This document shows, in pieces, positions 7,676 to 15,999 of a stretch of 16,555 nt of DNA. Each line of letters opens with the position of its first letter. The first letter of the stretch is position 1. The stretch lies in contig CAKQMB010000025.1 in the NCBI GenBank assembly GCA_934254825.1, forward strand, positions 1 through 16,555. Reading direction: 5' to 3'. This DNA comes from an uncultured Clostridia bacterium (GTDB taxonomy: Bacteria; Bacillota; Clostridia; Christensenellales; Borkfalkiaceae). Under the pieces are notes generated by a model. The model was given only the letters and a program-made list of their open reading frames with translations, was not told the origin of the DNA and ran no database searches. The position numbers and the translations under genes were made by a program.

Positions 7676-8612
7676 TAACGGTAAACTTTCAGGCTTTCAG
7701 AAATTTAAAAAAGATTACGGCGGAATAGTGTGGTGTATCCCGGTTTTGCTCGGTATATTGATATTTACGCTGTTTCCGCTGATAACTTCCCTGTATTGGA
7801 GTTTGGGTGAATACAGACAGATTTCGTCCACTCTCGGCAATCAGTCGGCTTATGTTTTCAAAGGGTTGTATAATTACATAGAGGCATTTACGGACGATTG
7901 GGGAAGAGTGTGGGGATCGTTTAAAGCCACGTTTATATACGCTATCGTCACTATTCCTACGGGACTTATCGGTTCGTATGCGCTCGCTCTTTTTCTTAAC
8001 CAGAAATTGAAAGGCATTTCGGCGTTCAGGGTTCTGTATTATTTACCTTGCGTGGTACCTGCAGTCGCAGGCACTCTTATGTGGAACGCCGTAACGAATC
8101 CGGACAGCGGATATATAAACGCTATCCTCGTAAACGTTTTTAACACAGAACCTTACCCGTTTTACGGCTCTGCCGAAACCGTGTATCCTACTATATTGAT
8201 GCTTAGTGTATTCGGTTGGGGCGGAAATATGGTAATGTGGCTCGCTCAGATGCAGAACGTTCCGGAGGAACTCTACGAATCCGCCGATCTGGACGGCGCG
8301 AGTTATTTTACGAAAGTATTCAATATAACCGTTCCCATGACAACGTCGATGATTTTTTACCAATTGATAATGGGAATAATCGGCTCGCTGCAGACGTTTT
8401 CCGCGTATTATCCGATATTTACGAATCCGGCGAACCATGCGGCTAAAGACCAACTCAACTTTATAGGTATATACATATACGAAACCGCGTTCGTCGGAAA
8501 AGATTTCAGTTACGGATGTACGCTTTCGTGGTTATTGTTCCTTGTTATAGGAATATTGACGGCAGTTGTATTCAAAACGAGCAAATGGGTTTATTACGGG
8601 GAGGAAAACTAA
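7668..8612 (+). CDS. Sugar ABC transporter permease, MalF/UgpA type
   Basis: A 314-residue inner-membrane permease of the carbohydrate uptake (CUT1) class. Six hydrophobic segments are visible, around residues 20-44, 88-110, 122-140, 173-192, 226-245 and 284-302. The cytoplasmic EAA loop that docks on the ATPase is at about 200-222 (EELYESADLDGASYFTKVFN). ATG 7668 overlaps the binding-protein stop by 8 nt; the frame runs further upstream, but that would place the start deep inside the previous gene. It pairs with the second permease one base downstream. No ATPase gene is present in the window, so the importer probably uses a shared MsmK/UgpC-like ATPase encoded elsewhere, as is common in Firmicutes. 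Confidence 0.92.
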   Translation: MNNNGKLSGFQKFKKDYGGIVWCIPVLLGILIFTLFPLITSLYWSLGEYRQISSTLGNQSAYVFKGLYNYIEAFTDDWGRVWGSFKATFIYAIVTIPTGLIGSYALALFLNQKLKGISAFRVLYYLPCVVPAVAGTLMWNAVTNPDSGYINAILVNVFNTEPYPFYGSAETVYPTILMLSVFGWGGNMVMWLAQMQNVPEELYESADLDGASYFTKVFNITVPMTTSMIFYQLIMGIIGSLQTFSAYYPIFTNPANHAAKDQLNFIGIYIYETAFVGKDFSYGCTLSWLLFLVIGILTAVVFKTSKWVYYGEEN

Positions 8613-8613
8613 A

Positions 8614-9480
8614 GTGACTACCGCATATTCCACTCGTCATGCTCGCAGAAGCGTTAATCCGAAGATGCTTACGAGAAAGATAGTAAGTTACTTTTTTCTC
8701 GTGGTTTTCGCGCTGTTCTTTTTGTTCCCGATTTTTTGTATGATTTTGCAGTCGCTCGTACCTGATGACCAGCTCTACGAATTTACGCTGTTCCCCGAAA
8801 GACTGGATTTCAGCACGTATACGAGAGCGATAGAGGACGCGGAACTGCTTAAGTATCTCTGGAATACGTTAGAGCTTGTCATACTCAATATATTAGGTTC
8901 GGCGTTTATGTCGTCCGTTACGGCTTTTGGGCTTTCGAAAGTGAAATTCAAGGGCAGAGAAGTCGTATTTTCTCTTATTCTTGCAACTGTCTTTTTACCG
9001 TCTACCGTAACGAGCATTCCGCTTTACACCATGTATCTCAAAATGGGCTGGACGGCTACTAATTATCCGTTATGGGTGCCGTTGCTTTTCGGCGGCGGAG
9101 CCATGAATATTTTCCTTATGCGTCAGTTTATGCGCGGTATACCTAAAACTTATACGGAAGCCGCGATTCTTGACGGAGCAAGCAATTTGAGAATATATTG
9201 GAGCATAGTTCTTCCGCTTATCAAACCGATAATCATATTCCTTTCCGTTCAGACGTTTTTCGGAGTATGGAACGATTTTCAGGGCCCGCTTATGTACCTT
9301 GAAGACGAATCGCAGTATACGTTGTCGCTCGCTTTGTATATCGAGTACGGACAATCGAACGATCCTACGAACCTTACCATGGCGGTGGGCGTTCTTATGA
9401 TGATACCTTGCGCGATACTGTTCGGGTGTTTCCAGAAACAACTTATGGAAGGTGTTTCTACTGTCGGAATAAAAGGTTAA
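8614..9480 (+). CDS. Sugar ABC transporter permease, MalG/UgpE type
   Basis: A 288-residue membrane protein, second half of the permease pair. Hydrophobic segments lie around residues 24-47, 85-105, 117-137, 153-170, 203-218 and 256-273. The EAA loop is at about 179-200 (YTEAAILDGASNLRIYWSIVLP), and the C-terminus VSTVGIKG is typical of MalG-type permeases. The start is GTG at 8614, one base after the preceding stop, with a strong GGGGAGG ribosome binding site at about 8599-8605. Relatives of this type form a heterodimeric channel with the first permease to import oligosaccharides presented by the lipoprotein encoded upstream. Confidence 0.92.
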   Translation: MTTAYSTRHARRSVNPKMLTRKIVSYFFLVVFALFFLFPIFCMILQSLVPDDQLYEFTLFPERLDFSTYTRAIEDAELLKYLWNTLELVILNILGSAFMSSVTAFGLSKVKFKGREVVFSLILATVFLPSTVTSIPLYTMYLKMGWTATNYPLWVPLLFGGGAMNIFLMRQFMRGIPKTYTEAAILDGASNLRIYWSIVLPLIKPIIIFLSVQTFFGVWNDFQGPLMYLEDESQYTLSLALYIEYGQSNDPTNLTMAVGVLMMIPCAILFGCFQKQLMEGVSTVGIKG

Positions 9481-9554
9481 AGGAAGAAATAACATCGATA
9501 CACAGAATGCTTTGTAGGCATTCCGAATTGTATAAAAAAATATGAGGTGAAAAA
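9481..9554 (+). promoter_or_regulatory. Short leader with small hairpin before the surface-protein gene
   Basis: A 74-nt gap. GAATGC at 9505-9510 and GCATTC at 9518-9523 form a 6-bp hairpin with a 7-nt loop, and TATAAA occurs at 9531-9536 without a well-spaced -35. The ribosome binding site GAGGTG (9544-9549) fits the ATG at 9555. The hairpin lacks a following T-run, so it is not a terminator. It may be an operator, an RNA stabiliser, or part of a weak internal promoter. Confidence 0.3.
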
Positions 9555-12437
9555 ATGAGAAAAACCACAAAACTTTTTTTAAGCGTATTTCTTATGTTTA
9601 CGCTTGTGCTTTCCGTTTCGCTCTCCGCGGGATTATTCTTTGCGGATGCAGAAGAGGCAAATGCCGAAACGAGCATAGAATCAGTACAACACAGAGATAC
9701 GTGCAACCGTCTTTTAATCAAACTTACGACAAGCGATTACGCTTCCGTAGGCGCAACTACTGCCGCACCCGGGGATATCTCGGCTGAAGGCGTTAACCTT
9801 CTCGATAAAACGCTCGTTTATCTCGACGATAACACTTACGTTACGCTCCGCACCGCGGCAAAAGAGGGTACGGAAGTGTATTACAACGTATGGGGCGAAA
9901 CGGGAACTGTCTGTCTCGACACGACGAGCGCATACGGTCGCGGCAAAATCAAATATATCACGTTTTTAGAGGGGTGCACTTTCCCGTCGGCGGCAACGCA
10001 TAAAGCGGGTTATGTTTTAAATTCCGCCGTAACGCTGCAGAACAATAACTACGGCGAAACGGCTGCCGAAAACACCTCTTGGGGTAAACTCGAAACGGCT
10101 AAAACGGACGGCGGTCTTGCGATAAACGTAAACAATGTTCAGATAAGAGATAACAGATTGTTTTTCTATTTCGACGGCAATAAATACTCGGAAGCAACCG
10201 CAAGCAGCGACGCTTCGGCAGGTTATGCCGCTTGCAATATCGCGGATAACGTTCTTATCTGGACAGACGAAAAAACGAGCGTGACTCTGGGCGATGCCGC
10301 GGGTTCGGCTAAGTTCTATAATCTTTACGCTTCGGGCGCGTTTGCCGTTGAACTTAAAGGAACGGACAATGCGACGAGTGTTAAAATGGTTACGATAAAG
10401 AAAGGCTGTACTTTCCCCGACAACGACGGAAAGGCGGCGTACACTCAACTTGAAGATATAACCTATCTCAACAGCGGAAAACTCGAATCCGACGGCGGAG
10501 CGTGGAAATGGTCTGTTACCGATACGCCTTCTGAAGAAATGAAGGTCACTTCGGTATCGAAAGTTCAGGTAAGAGACAACAAACTCTTTATGTTCCTTTC
10601 GAAAAACAACTTCGATAAAGTCGCTTTAAACGCAGACGCAACCGAAGCGATGAAACTTGAAAATCTTCTTAATAACGTCGAAGTTTACACGGCGAACGGG
10701 CATATTTCTTTAAAAAATGCGATAAAAGAAAACGCTAGCGCCTGGTTTAACCATTACGGCGACGCGGGTTGCGTTGCGATAGAACTCGACGGAACGACTT
10801 ATAAAAATTCCACCGTTACCAAAGTCGTTATCGGAAAGGATTGCGAATTCCCGTCTGCGGTAACGGGGAAAGCCGCTTACGTTACAGATGCGGAAGTTTC
10901 GTTCGTTAATAACGACAGCGCGGAAACAATGGCGGGCGATGGCTATCAGTCCACGAACTGGATTTACGAACCCGAGGAAATATTCCTTAAAGCAAGCGCG
11001 GCTCATATCAGGGGTGCAATAAGAGAGAACGGAACGAACGACACTAAGTTGCTTCTTTTCTTCGACAGCAAAACCGATATATTAAACGCTCCCGCAACCT
11101 CACCTATCGGAGAAAAATTCGCGGAATACGACTTACTCGATAAAATATTGCTTTACACTTCCGAAACCGATTATATCACGCTCAGAGACGCGCACACTTC
11201 GTCCGCAACGTATATGGACGGAACCGAAGAAAAAGTCCAACCCGCTACGGGAGAAGCGTACTACAATATTTGGGGCGAACAAAACTGTGTAGCCGTTCAG
11301 CTCGGCAAATACAACGCCGATCAGATTGTGAGAATAGTAATTCCTCAGGGAAGCGAAATTCCTTCTTACGATTACACCTCCGGCAATGTAAGTACGTTCA
11401 AAAAATACGTCATTGCGGAAACGATTTATCTTAAGGACTGGGCGCCCACGCAGGAAAACCACGCAACGTTCTCGACGAACTGGGCTGCGGACAGAGATTA
11501 CGGCGATATCGAAGTTACGGGCATTACTTTCGGTGATAACACGCTTGAAATAGGCTTAAACGGAACCGATTTCCCGACGGACGGCGAAAAAGCCATAGAT
11601 AATTACTTCGAAGGTGAATTGGCTTGCTATGATCATATTTCCTTTGACGGTGTAACTCTTGCCGCTATCATCGAAAAGATGCAGGCAGAAAACGTTGTCG
11701 AAATCGGATCCTGGATAAACAAAACGGCTTACGGTACGTTTGCAATTAAAGTTAACGGATTGAATCTTGCGCCCGAAAGAATAGTAATAAGAAAAGGTTG
11801 TCAGATTCCTATTTATAACAACATTCCCGAAGGCGTTGAAATTCACAACGTATTCTACTACGAAGTGAAGGAGTCCGTAATGTTCGTAAAACAGGCGGAC
11901 GGTACTTACCAAAAGGCTGATAACGTAATCTGGAAGGTAACATTCGACGGCGAAAATAAGGTCGAAGTTATCGATGGACAGACGGTAACGAAACTTCCCG
12001 AAGTTGTTAAAGACGGTTATAAACTTCTCGGCTGGAAACTGGACGGCAGAGATTTTACAACCGAAACGGTTATCACCAAGGACGTGGACGTAAAAGGCGA
12101 ATGGGTTAAGGCTTACACCGTCACGTTCGACACGAAAGGCGGCAGCACTGTTAAAAGCCAGACGATTGAAGAAGAGGGCTATGCCGACAGGCCTGCCGAT
12201 CCGACGAAGGACAACGCAACCTTCCTCGGCTGGGTGGATAAGGACGGAAAGACGTTCGATTTCAATCAGGCGATAACCGCCGACGTAACCGTGTATGCGT
12301 CCTGGAAAGAATCGTCTTCGTCCGGAAAAGACTCGTCTGCGGGCGGTTGTTTCGGTACGGTTGAAAGTTTAGCGGGCGTTCTCTCGCTCCTTTCGGTCGC
12401 GGCGTTTGTCATGATTAAAAAGAAAAAATCGATTTAA
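9555..12437 (+). CDS. Large secreted surface protein: five novel repeats, two InlB repeats, Cys-type C-terminal anchor
   Basis: A 960-residue exported protein that I do not recognise as a named family. Residues 1-~38 are a signal peptide (basic start, long hydrophobic core, DAEEANAE near the cleavage region). Residues ~43-770 contain five diverged copies of one domain of about 110-145 residues. Residues 793-851 and 853-918 are two InlB B-repeats (Flg_new type; VTFD, then FLGW, then YASW). A Ser/Gly linker leads to a tail at 929-960: GGCFG, a hydrophobic helix, then KKKK. There is no LPXTG. The layout suggests a cell-envelope protein, perhaps a glycan-binding or adhesive partner of the transport and glycosidase genes. 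ATG 9555 has GAGGTG five bases upstream. It follows the second permease and precedes a terminator-like hairpin. The adhesin/binding role is inference from architecture and location. Confidence 0.8.
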   Translation: MRKTTKLFLSVFLMFTLVLSVSLSAGLFFADAEEANAETSIESVQHRDTCNRLLIKLTTSDYASVGATTAAPGDISAEGVNLLDKTLVYLDDNTYVTLRTAAKEGTEVYYNVWGETGTVCLDTTSAYGRGKIKYITFLEGCTFPSAATHKAGYVLNSAVTLQNNNYGETAAENTSWGKLETAKTDGGLAINVNNVQIRDNRLFFYFDGNKYSEATASSDASAGYAACNIADNVLIWTDEKTSVTLGDAAGSAKFYNLYASGAFAVELKGTDNATSVKMVTIKKGCTFPDNDGKAAYTQLEDITYLNSGKLESDGGAWKWSVTDTPSEEMKVTSVSKVQVRDNKLFMFLSKNNFDKVALNADATEAMKLENLLNNVEVYTANGHISLKNAIKENASAWFNHYGDAGCVAIELDGTTYKNSTVTKVVIGKDCEFPSAVTGKAAYVTDAEVSFVNNDSAETMAGDGYQSTNWIYEPEEIFLKASAAHIRGAIRENGTNDTKLLLFFDSKTDILNAPATSPIGEKFAEYDLLDKILLYTSETDYITLRDAHTSSATYMDGTEEKVQPATGEAYYNIWGEQNCVAVQLGKYNADQIVRIVIPQGSEIPSYDYTSGNVSTFKKYVIAETIYLKDWAPTQENHATFSTNWAADRDYGDIEVTGITFGDNTLEIGLNGTDFPTDGEKAIDNYFEGELACYDHISFDGVTLAAIIEKMQAENVVEIGSWINKTAYGTFAIKVNGLNLAPERIVIRKGCQIPIYNNIPEGVEIHNVFYYEVKESVMFVKQADGTYQKADNVIWKVTFDGENKVEVIDGQTVTKLPEVVKDGYKLLGWKLDGRDFTTETVITKDVDVKGEWVKAYTVTFDTKGGSTVKSQTIEEEGYADRPADPTKDNATFLGWVDKDGKTFDFNQAITADVTVYASWKESSSSGKDSSAGGCFGTVESLAGVLSLLSVAAFVMIKKKKSI
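9681..11864 (+). repeat. Five-fold protein repeat within the surface protein
   Basis: Copies run at about residues 43-163, 193-303, 334-451, 481-626 and 654-770 (DNA 9681-10043, 10131-10463, 10554-10907, 10995-11432, 11514-11864). Each opens with a strand motif like VQIRDNRLFFYF / VQVRDNKLFMFL / ITFGDNTLEIGL. It then has a middle block like LLDKTLVYLDDNTYVTL, a YNVWGE..C.A..L block (YNIWGEQNCVAVQL in copy 4), and a closing I.KGC.FPS block (VIGKDCEFPS in copy 3). Copies are joined by linkers of about 30 residues rich in N, T and W. Copy 5 is the most diverged. The repeats were found by eye at protein level; no near-identical DNA repeats were seen, so the duplication is old. Confidence 0.75.
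11931..12308 (+). repeat. Two InlB B-repeat (Flg_new) domains in the surface protein
   Basis: Residues 793-851 (WKVTFDGENKVEV, then GYKLLGWKLDGRDF, then VKGEW) and 853-918 (AYTVTFDTKGGSTV, then ATFLGWVDKDGKTFDF, then VYASW) follow the VTFD.NGG..V..Q.V..G..A..P..P...GY.F.GW ... Y.A.W pattern. Such beta-grasp-like units usually act as stalk or spacer modules next to the wall anchor, which suits their place just before the C-terminal tail. Confidence 0.85.
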
Positions 12438-12455
12438 AACCCGATAATAAATAAC

Positions 12456-12511
12456 CGAAAAGGTTGAGCCGAGTGCGTTTTTGCCCAAATAGCATTCGGT
12501 TCTTCTTTTCG
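12456..12511 (+). terminator. Intrinsic terminator-like hairpin between surface protein and mannosidase
   Basis: GAGCCGAGTGC (12466-12476) pairs with GCATTCGGTTC (12492-12502), 11 bp with two G-U pairs. After a small internal loop the flanks CGAAAAG (12456-12462) and CTTTTCG (12505-12511) extend the stem, giving the A-tract/T-tract form of a terminator. It lies 18 nt after the surface-protein stop and ends only six bases before the ribosome binding site of the mannosidase. Confidence 0.6.
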
Positions 12512-12527
12512 TATTCCGAGGATAAGA

Positions 12528-14954
12528 ATGAAAACACTCCATTTGATTTGCAATTCTCATTTAGACCCGGTGTGGATGTGGGACTGGCAAGAAGGCGCGG
12601 CGAGCGCGATTTCCACTTTTCGTCAGGCGGCGAAATTTTGCGACGAATTCGATTACGTTTTTTGCCATAACGAAGCCCTTTTGTACGAATATATCGAGGA
12701 ATACGACCCCGAATTATTCAAAAAAATACAGGAACTCGTTAAAATCGGCAAGTGGAAAATTATGGGCGGCTGGTATCTTCAGCCCGACTGCAATCTTCCG
12801 TCCGGCGAGGCGTTCGCCCGTCAGATAGAATGCGGGCGGAAATACTTTGCCGAAAAATTCGGCGCGCGCCCGACGGTTGCCGTAAATTTCGATAGTTTCG
12901 GGCATTCCGTTGGGCTTGTTCAGATTCTCGCAAAAACGGGTTTCGACGGCTATTTGTGTTGCCGCCCGATGAGTTGGTGGCGTAAGGGCATGGTAAAACT
13001 TCCCGATAACGAGTTCATTTGGCTCGGAAAGGACGGAAGCGAAGTGAAGGTCGCGAGAATAGACGATATAACCCTTTATAGTTCGGGTTTCGGAACGGCG
13101 AAAGCAGATATCGAAAGAAAAGCCGCGATGTATAAGGAAAAACCTGTCGGCGCGGCTCTCTGGGGTGTGGGAAATCACGGCGGAAATCCTTCGCGGAAAG
13201 ACTTGAAAGACGTTTCCGAGATAATTGCGGTTGCCGAAATAAACGGCGAAAAGGTCGAAATAAAACATTCGACTCCAGAGAATTTCTATGCCAAAGCCGA
13301 ATTTAAAGAGAGATTCGATAAATCTATGCAACCTTGCCTTGTCGGGTGCTATTCGTCGATGAGTAGGGTAAAAAAGAAGAACGTCGAACTCGAAACGGCG
13401 CTTTTTGAAACCGAAAAAATCTGCGCCTTCGCAAAACTCAACGGTTATATAACCGAAATCGACGAAAATCTGTTTAACGAGGCTCAAAAAATCCTCGCGA
13501 AATTTCAGTTTCACGATCTGCTTGCGGGTACGGTTTGCCGCGCGGCGGAAAAAACTTCGCTCGAAATGGCGGATTCGGCTTTGACGATACTCAAAAAGGC
13601 ATACGACAAGGCTTTTTTCGCTTGTCTCGAACACGAAAACAAGGCGGAAGAGGGCGAGTTTCCGATATTTGTTTTCAATTCTATGCCCTTTGACAGAAAA
13701 GCCGTTACGGAAGCAGAATTTCTCGTTCTCGATTCGCTTGTTTCGGATACGGAGCAATATTCGGTAACGGTTAAGCAAAACGGAAAAGTCGTAAAAAGTC
13801 AGGTTATAAAAGAGAGCGTGAACATAAATTACGATCGCAGAAAACGCCTTGCGATTTGCGGCGATTTGCCTGCGTTCGGAGTCGCGCGGTTCGACGTCAC
13901 GATCAAAAAAGAGCCTAAGGTTTTCTATGACAAGCCAAGCGGCAATATAAGCGAAAAGTCAGCCTATAAGTCGATTATCATAGAAAAATCGTCAGGTTGT
14001 ATGACGGAATTCTTGGCTAAAGGAAACAATTTATTGAAAGGCGAAGCGTTCCGCCCCGTCGTCTTTAACGATTATCCCGACCCATGGGGCTGGGATATGG
14101 AAAAAATTGGCGATAAGTCCGAGGATATGATTTTATCCGATTGCAAAAAAGGAATGTTTGCGGGGCTTAAAAACGTAAACGTTATAGAAAACGGCGACGT
14201 TTTAACCGAGGTCGAAAGTTTTTACGAGGGCGGAAGCAGTTTCGTTCGGGTAAGTTATAAAATTTATAAGGATTTGCCTTACGTCGACGTTGCGATAAAC
14301 GTTTTATGGAACGAAAAGGATAAGGCTTTGAAACTTCGCGTGCCTTGCTTGCTCAAAGGCAGGTTTATAGGGCAGATTCCTTACGCCTCGGACGAATTCG
14401 CGAAAGACGGCAAAGAAATAACCGCGCAGAGATTCGTCGGCATAACGGATGGCGAAAACGCGATGTATATCGCCAACGACGGCGTCTACGGCTTTTCGAT
14501 GGACGGCGACGATTTGTATATAACTCTTCTTCGGGGCGTGGCTTATTGCGCGCACCCTATCGGCGACAGACCGCTTCTCGAAAAGGACAGGTATATTCCC
14601 TTTGTAGAAAGCGGAGAGCATACCTTTAATTTCAGGATAGGTTACTGCAAACTTTCGGAAATAGAGAATGCCGCCCTTGAATTTACTTCGAAAAAAGAGG
14701 GGTTGAATTACTACCCGAACGGGGAAAAGAGAGATGCAAAAGCGTTTGTTTTAAGCGATAAATCGATTTCGCTTTCTTCGTGCAGGGCGGCAGGCGAAAG
14801 TTACGAATTGCGGCTTTTCAATAATTCGGCTTGTCCGATAAATTGCGAAATCGCCTGCGGAAACGTAAAAGCGAGTTTTTCATTCGGAAAATTCGAAGTT
14901 AGAACGGTTATCTTTGACGGCAAAATCTTCAAAGAATCTTCCGTATGGATATAA
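12528..14954 (+). CDS. GH38 alpha-mannosidase, cytoplasmic
   Basis: An 808-residue retaining alpha-mannosidase of glycoside hydrolase family 38. The zinc-site motif NSHLDPVW gives His11 and Asp13, NFDSFGHSVGLVQIL (120-134) carries the nucleophile Asp122, NHGG at 216-219 and FQFHDLLAGT (327-335; His329) supply the remaining typical metal-site positions, and YSSMSRVKKKN (275-285) is a family-typical loop. The C-terminal half is the family's beta-sandwich region. Length is within the bacterial GH38 range, and with no signal peptide it should act on imported mannosides. ATG 12528 has GAGGA five bases upstream. The 3' end overlaps the next gene by 10 nt. In context it would remove alpha-mannose from oligosaccharides delivered by the ABC importer. 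Exact linkage preference cannot be read from sequence. Confidence 0.9.
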   Translation: MKTLHLICNSHLDPVWMWDWQEGAASAISTFRQAAKFCDEFDYVFCHNEALLYEYIEEYDPELFKKIQELVKIGKWKIMGGWYLQPDCNLPSGEAFARQIECGRKYFAEKFGARPTVAVNFDSFGHSVGLVQILAKTGFDGYLCCRPMSWWRKGMVKLPDNEFIWLGKDGSEVKVARIDDITLYSSGFGTAKADIERKAAMYKEKPVGAALWGVGNHGGNPSRKDLKDVSEIIAVAEINGEKVEIKHSTPENFYAKAEFKERFDKSMQPCLVGCYSSMSRVKKKNVELETALFETEKICAFAKLNGYITEIDENLFNEAQKILAKFQFHDLLAGTVCRAAEKTSLEMADSALTILKKAYDKAFFACLEHENKAEEGEFPIFVFNSMPFDRKAVTEAEFLVLDSLVSDTEQYSVTVKQNGKVVKSQVIKESVNINYDRRKRLAICGDLPAFGVARFDVTIKKEPKVFYDKPSGNISEKSAYKSIIIEKSSGCMTEFLAKGNNLLKGEAFRPVVFNDYPDPWGWDMEKIGDKSEDMILSDCKKGMFAGLKNVNVIENGDVLTEVESFYEGGSSFVRVSYKIYKDLPYVDVAINVLWNEKDKALKLRVPCLLKGRFIGQIPYASDEFAKDGKEITAQRFVGITDGENAMYIANDGVYGFSMDGDDLYITLLRGVAYCAHPIGDRPLLEKDRYIPFVESGEHTFNFRIGYCKLSEIENAALEFTSKKEGLNYYPNGEKRDAKAFVLSDKSISLSSCRAAGESYELRLFNNSACPINCEIACGNVKASFSFGKFEVRTVIFDGKIFKESSVWI

Positions 14955-15996
14955 AAACAATGGATAATTTTATTTATAAAACAGGCAAAGCGCATATCGC
15001 ATTGAAAGAAAACGGATATTACGTCTGGGATTCGTCGGTAATAAAAGCGCAAAACGGCAAATATTATATGTTCGCTTCGCGTTGGAAAGAGGAAATCGGC
15101 TTCGGTTGGAACTGGGTTTTCAACAGCGAAATCTGCCGCTTCAAATCGGATAGTCCGGACGGGAAATTCGAGTTCGACGGCGTGGTTCTTCCGCGCAGAG
15201 GCAGACGGTTTTTCGACGGAATGAACACCCACAATACCTGCGTAAAATACTGGAACGGTAAGTATTATCTATACTACATGGGAACTACCTATGGCGGCGA
15301 CATTCCGGGCGATTATCGACTTATAGACGAACATTACGCCTTAGAGAAACATGGAACAGAAAGCGTATAGGAGTTGCCGTTGCGGACGATATCGAGGGCG
15401 AATTTGTCCGTCGCGACGAGCCGCTTTTAGAGCCGCGCGATTGTTCGCATTGGGATTGCACGATAACGACGAATCCGTCGGTCGTGATTTTGCCGGACGG
15501 CAAAACTTATATGATATACAAATCGAGAAGAGCGTTCGGAAAACCGTTGCAACTCGGGATTGCCGTAGCCGATAAACCGGACGGAAAATTCGAGCGGCTT
15601 ACGGAAAACCCGATACTCGAATTCGAGGATACGAACAAGCATATGGAAGACCCGTTTTTGTGGTACGACGAGGGGCGTAAGAAATTCTGTATGATTGCAA
15701 AAGACGATTCCAAAAACGGCGACAGCGGCATAACGGGCGAGTGGGGTTCGGGTTTTTACGCCGAAAGCGACGATTGTATTCACTTTGAAATATCGGGAAA
15801 TCCGAAAGTGTATTCGAGAAATCTCGAGTGGACAGACGGCAGAAAAACGACGCAGTGCAACTTAGAGCGTCCGTCGCTTTTGTTCGACGAAAACGGCGAG
15901 CCGATTTATCTTTTCTGCGCGAGCGGCGACGGAGATAATCCGTATAGCTTCAAAGGCGCGACCTACGTCGTAGGAATAAAATTAGAGAGAAAATAA
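14945..15996 (+). pseudogene. Five-bladed beta-propeller glycosidase (GH43/GH117-like), single frameshift
   Basis: Two consecutive open frames encode one protein. The first (14945-15370, 141 residues) has DSSVIKAQNGKYYMFASRW (29-47) and HNTCVKYWNGKYYLYYMGT (96-114), then runs into TAG at 15368. The second frame continues directly with WNRKRIGVAVADDIEGEF (from about 15350), TTNPSVVILPDGKTYMIYKS, MEDPFLWYDEG and LERPSLLFDENGEPIYLF, ending at 15996. One added base near 15344-15350, for example a fourth A in the AAA at 15347-15349, restores a 350-residue protein, the usual length for such single-domain propellers. The paired 'DG.YYM/NGKYYLYY' blades and acidic residues are typical of GH43-like or GH117-like enzymes; the substrate is unknown. 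ATG 14945 overlaps the mannosidase stop, so it was translationally coupled. It could be a true mutation or a sequencing error. Confidence 0.75.
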
Positions 15997-15999
15997 GTA

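Noticed and set aside
12714..13778. A 354-codon open frame on the minus strand, opposite the mannosidase
   Set aside because: Same reason: low-complexity Arg/Phe-rich translation, no ribosome binding site, and fully inside a clear GH38 gene.
15340..15370. Programmed -1 frameshifting to join the two halves of the propeller enzyme
   Set aside because: There is no X XXY YYZ slippery heptamer in the correct frame and no convincing downstream pseudoknot; a simple base loss explains the data better.
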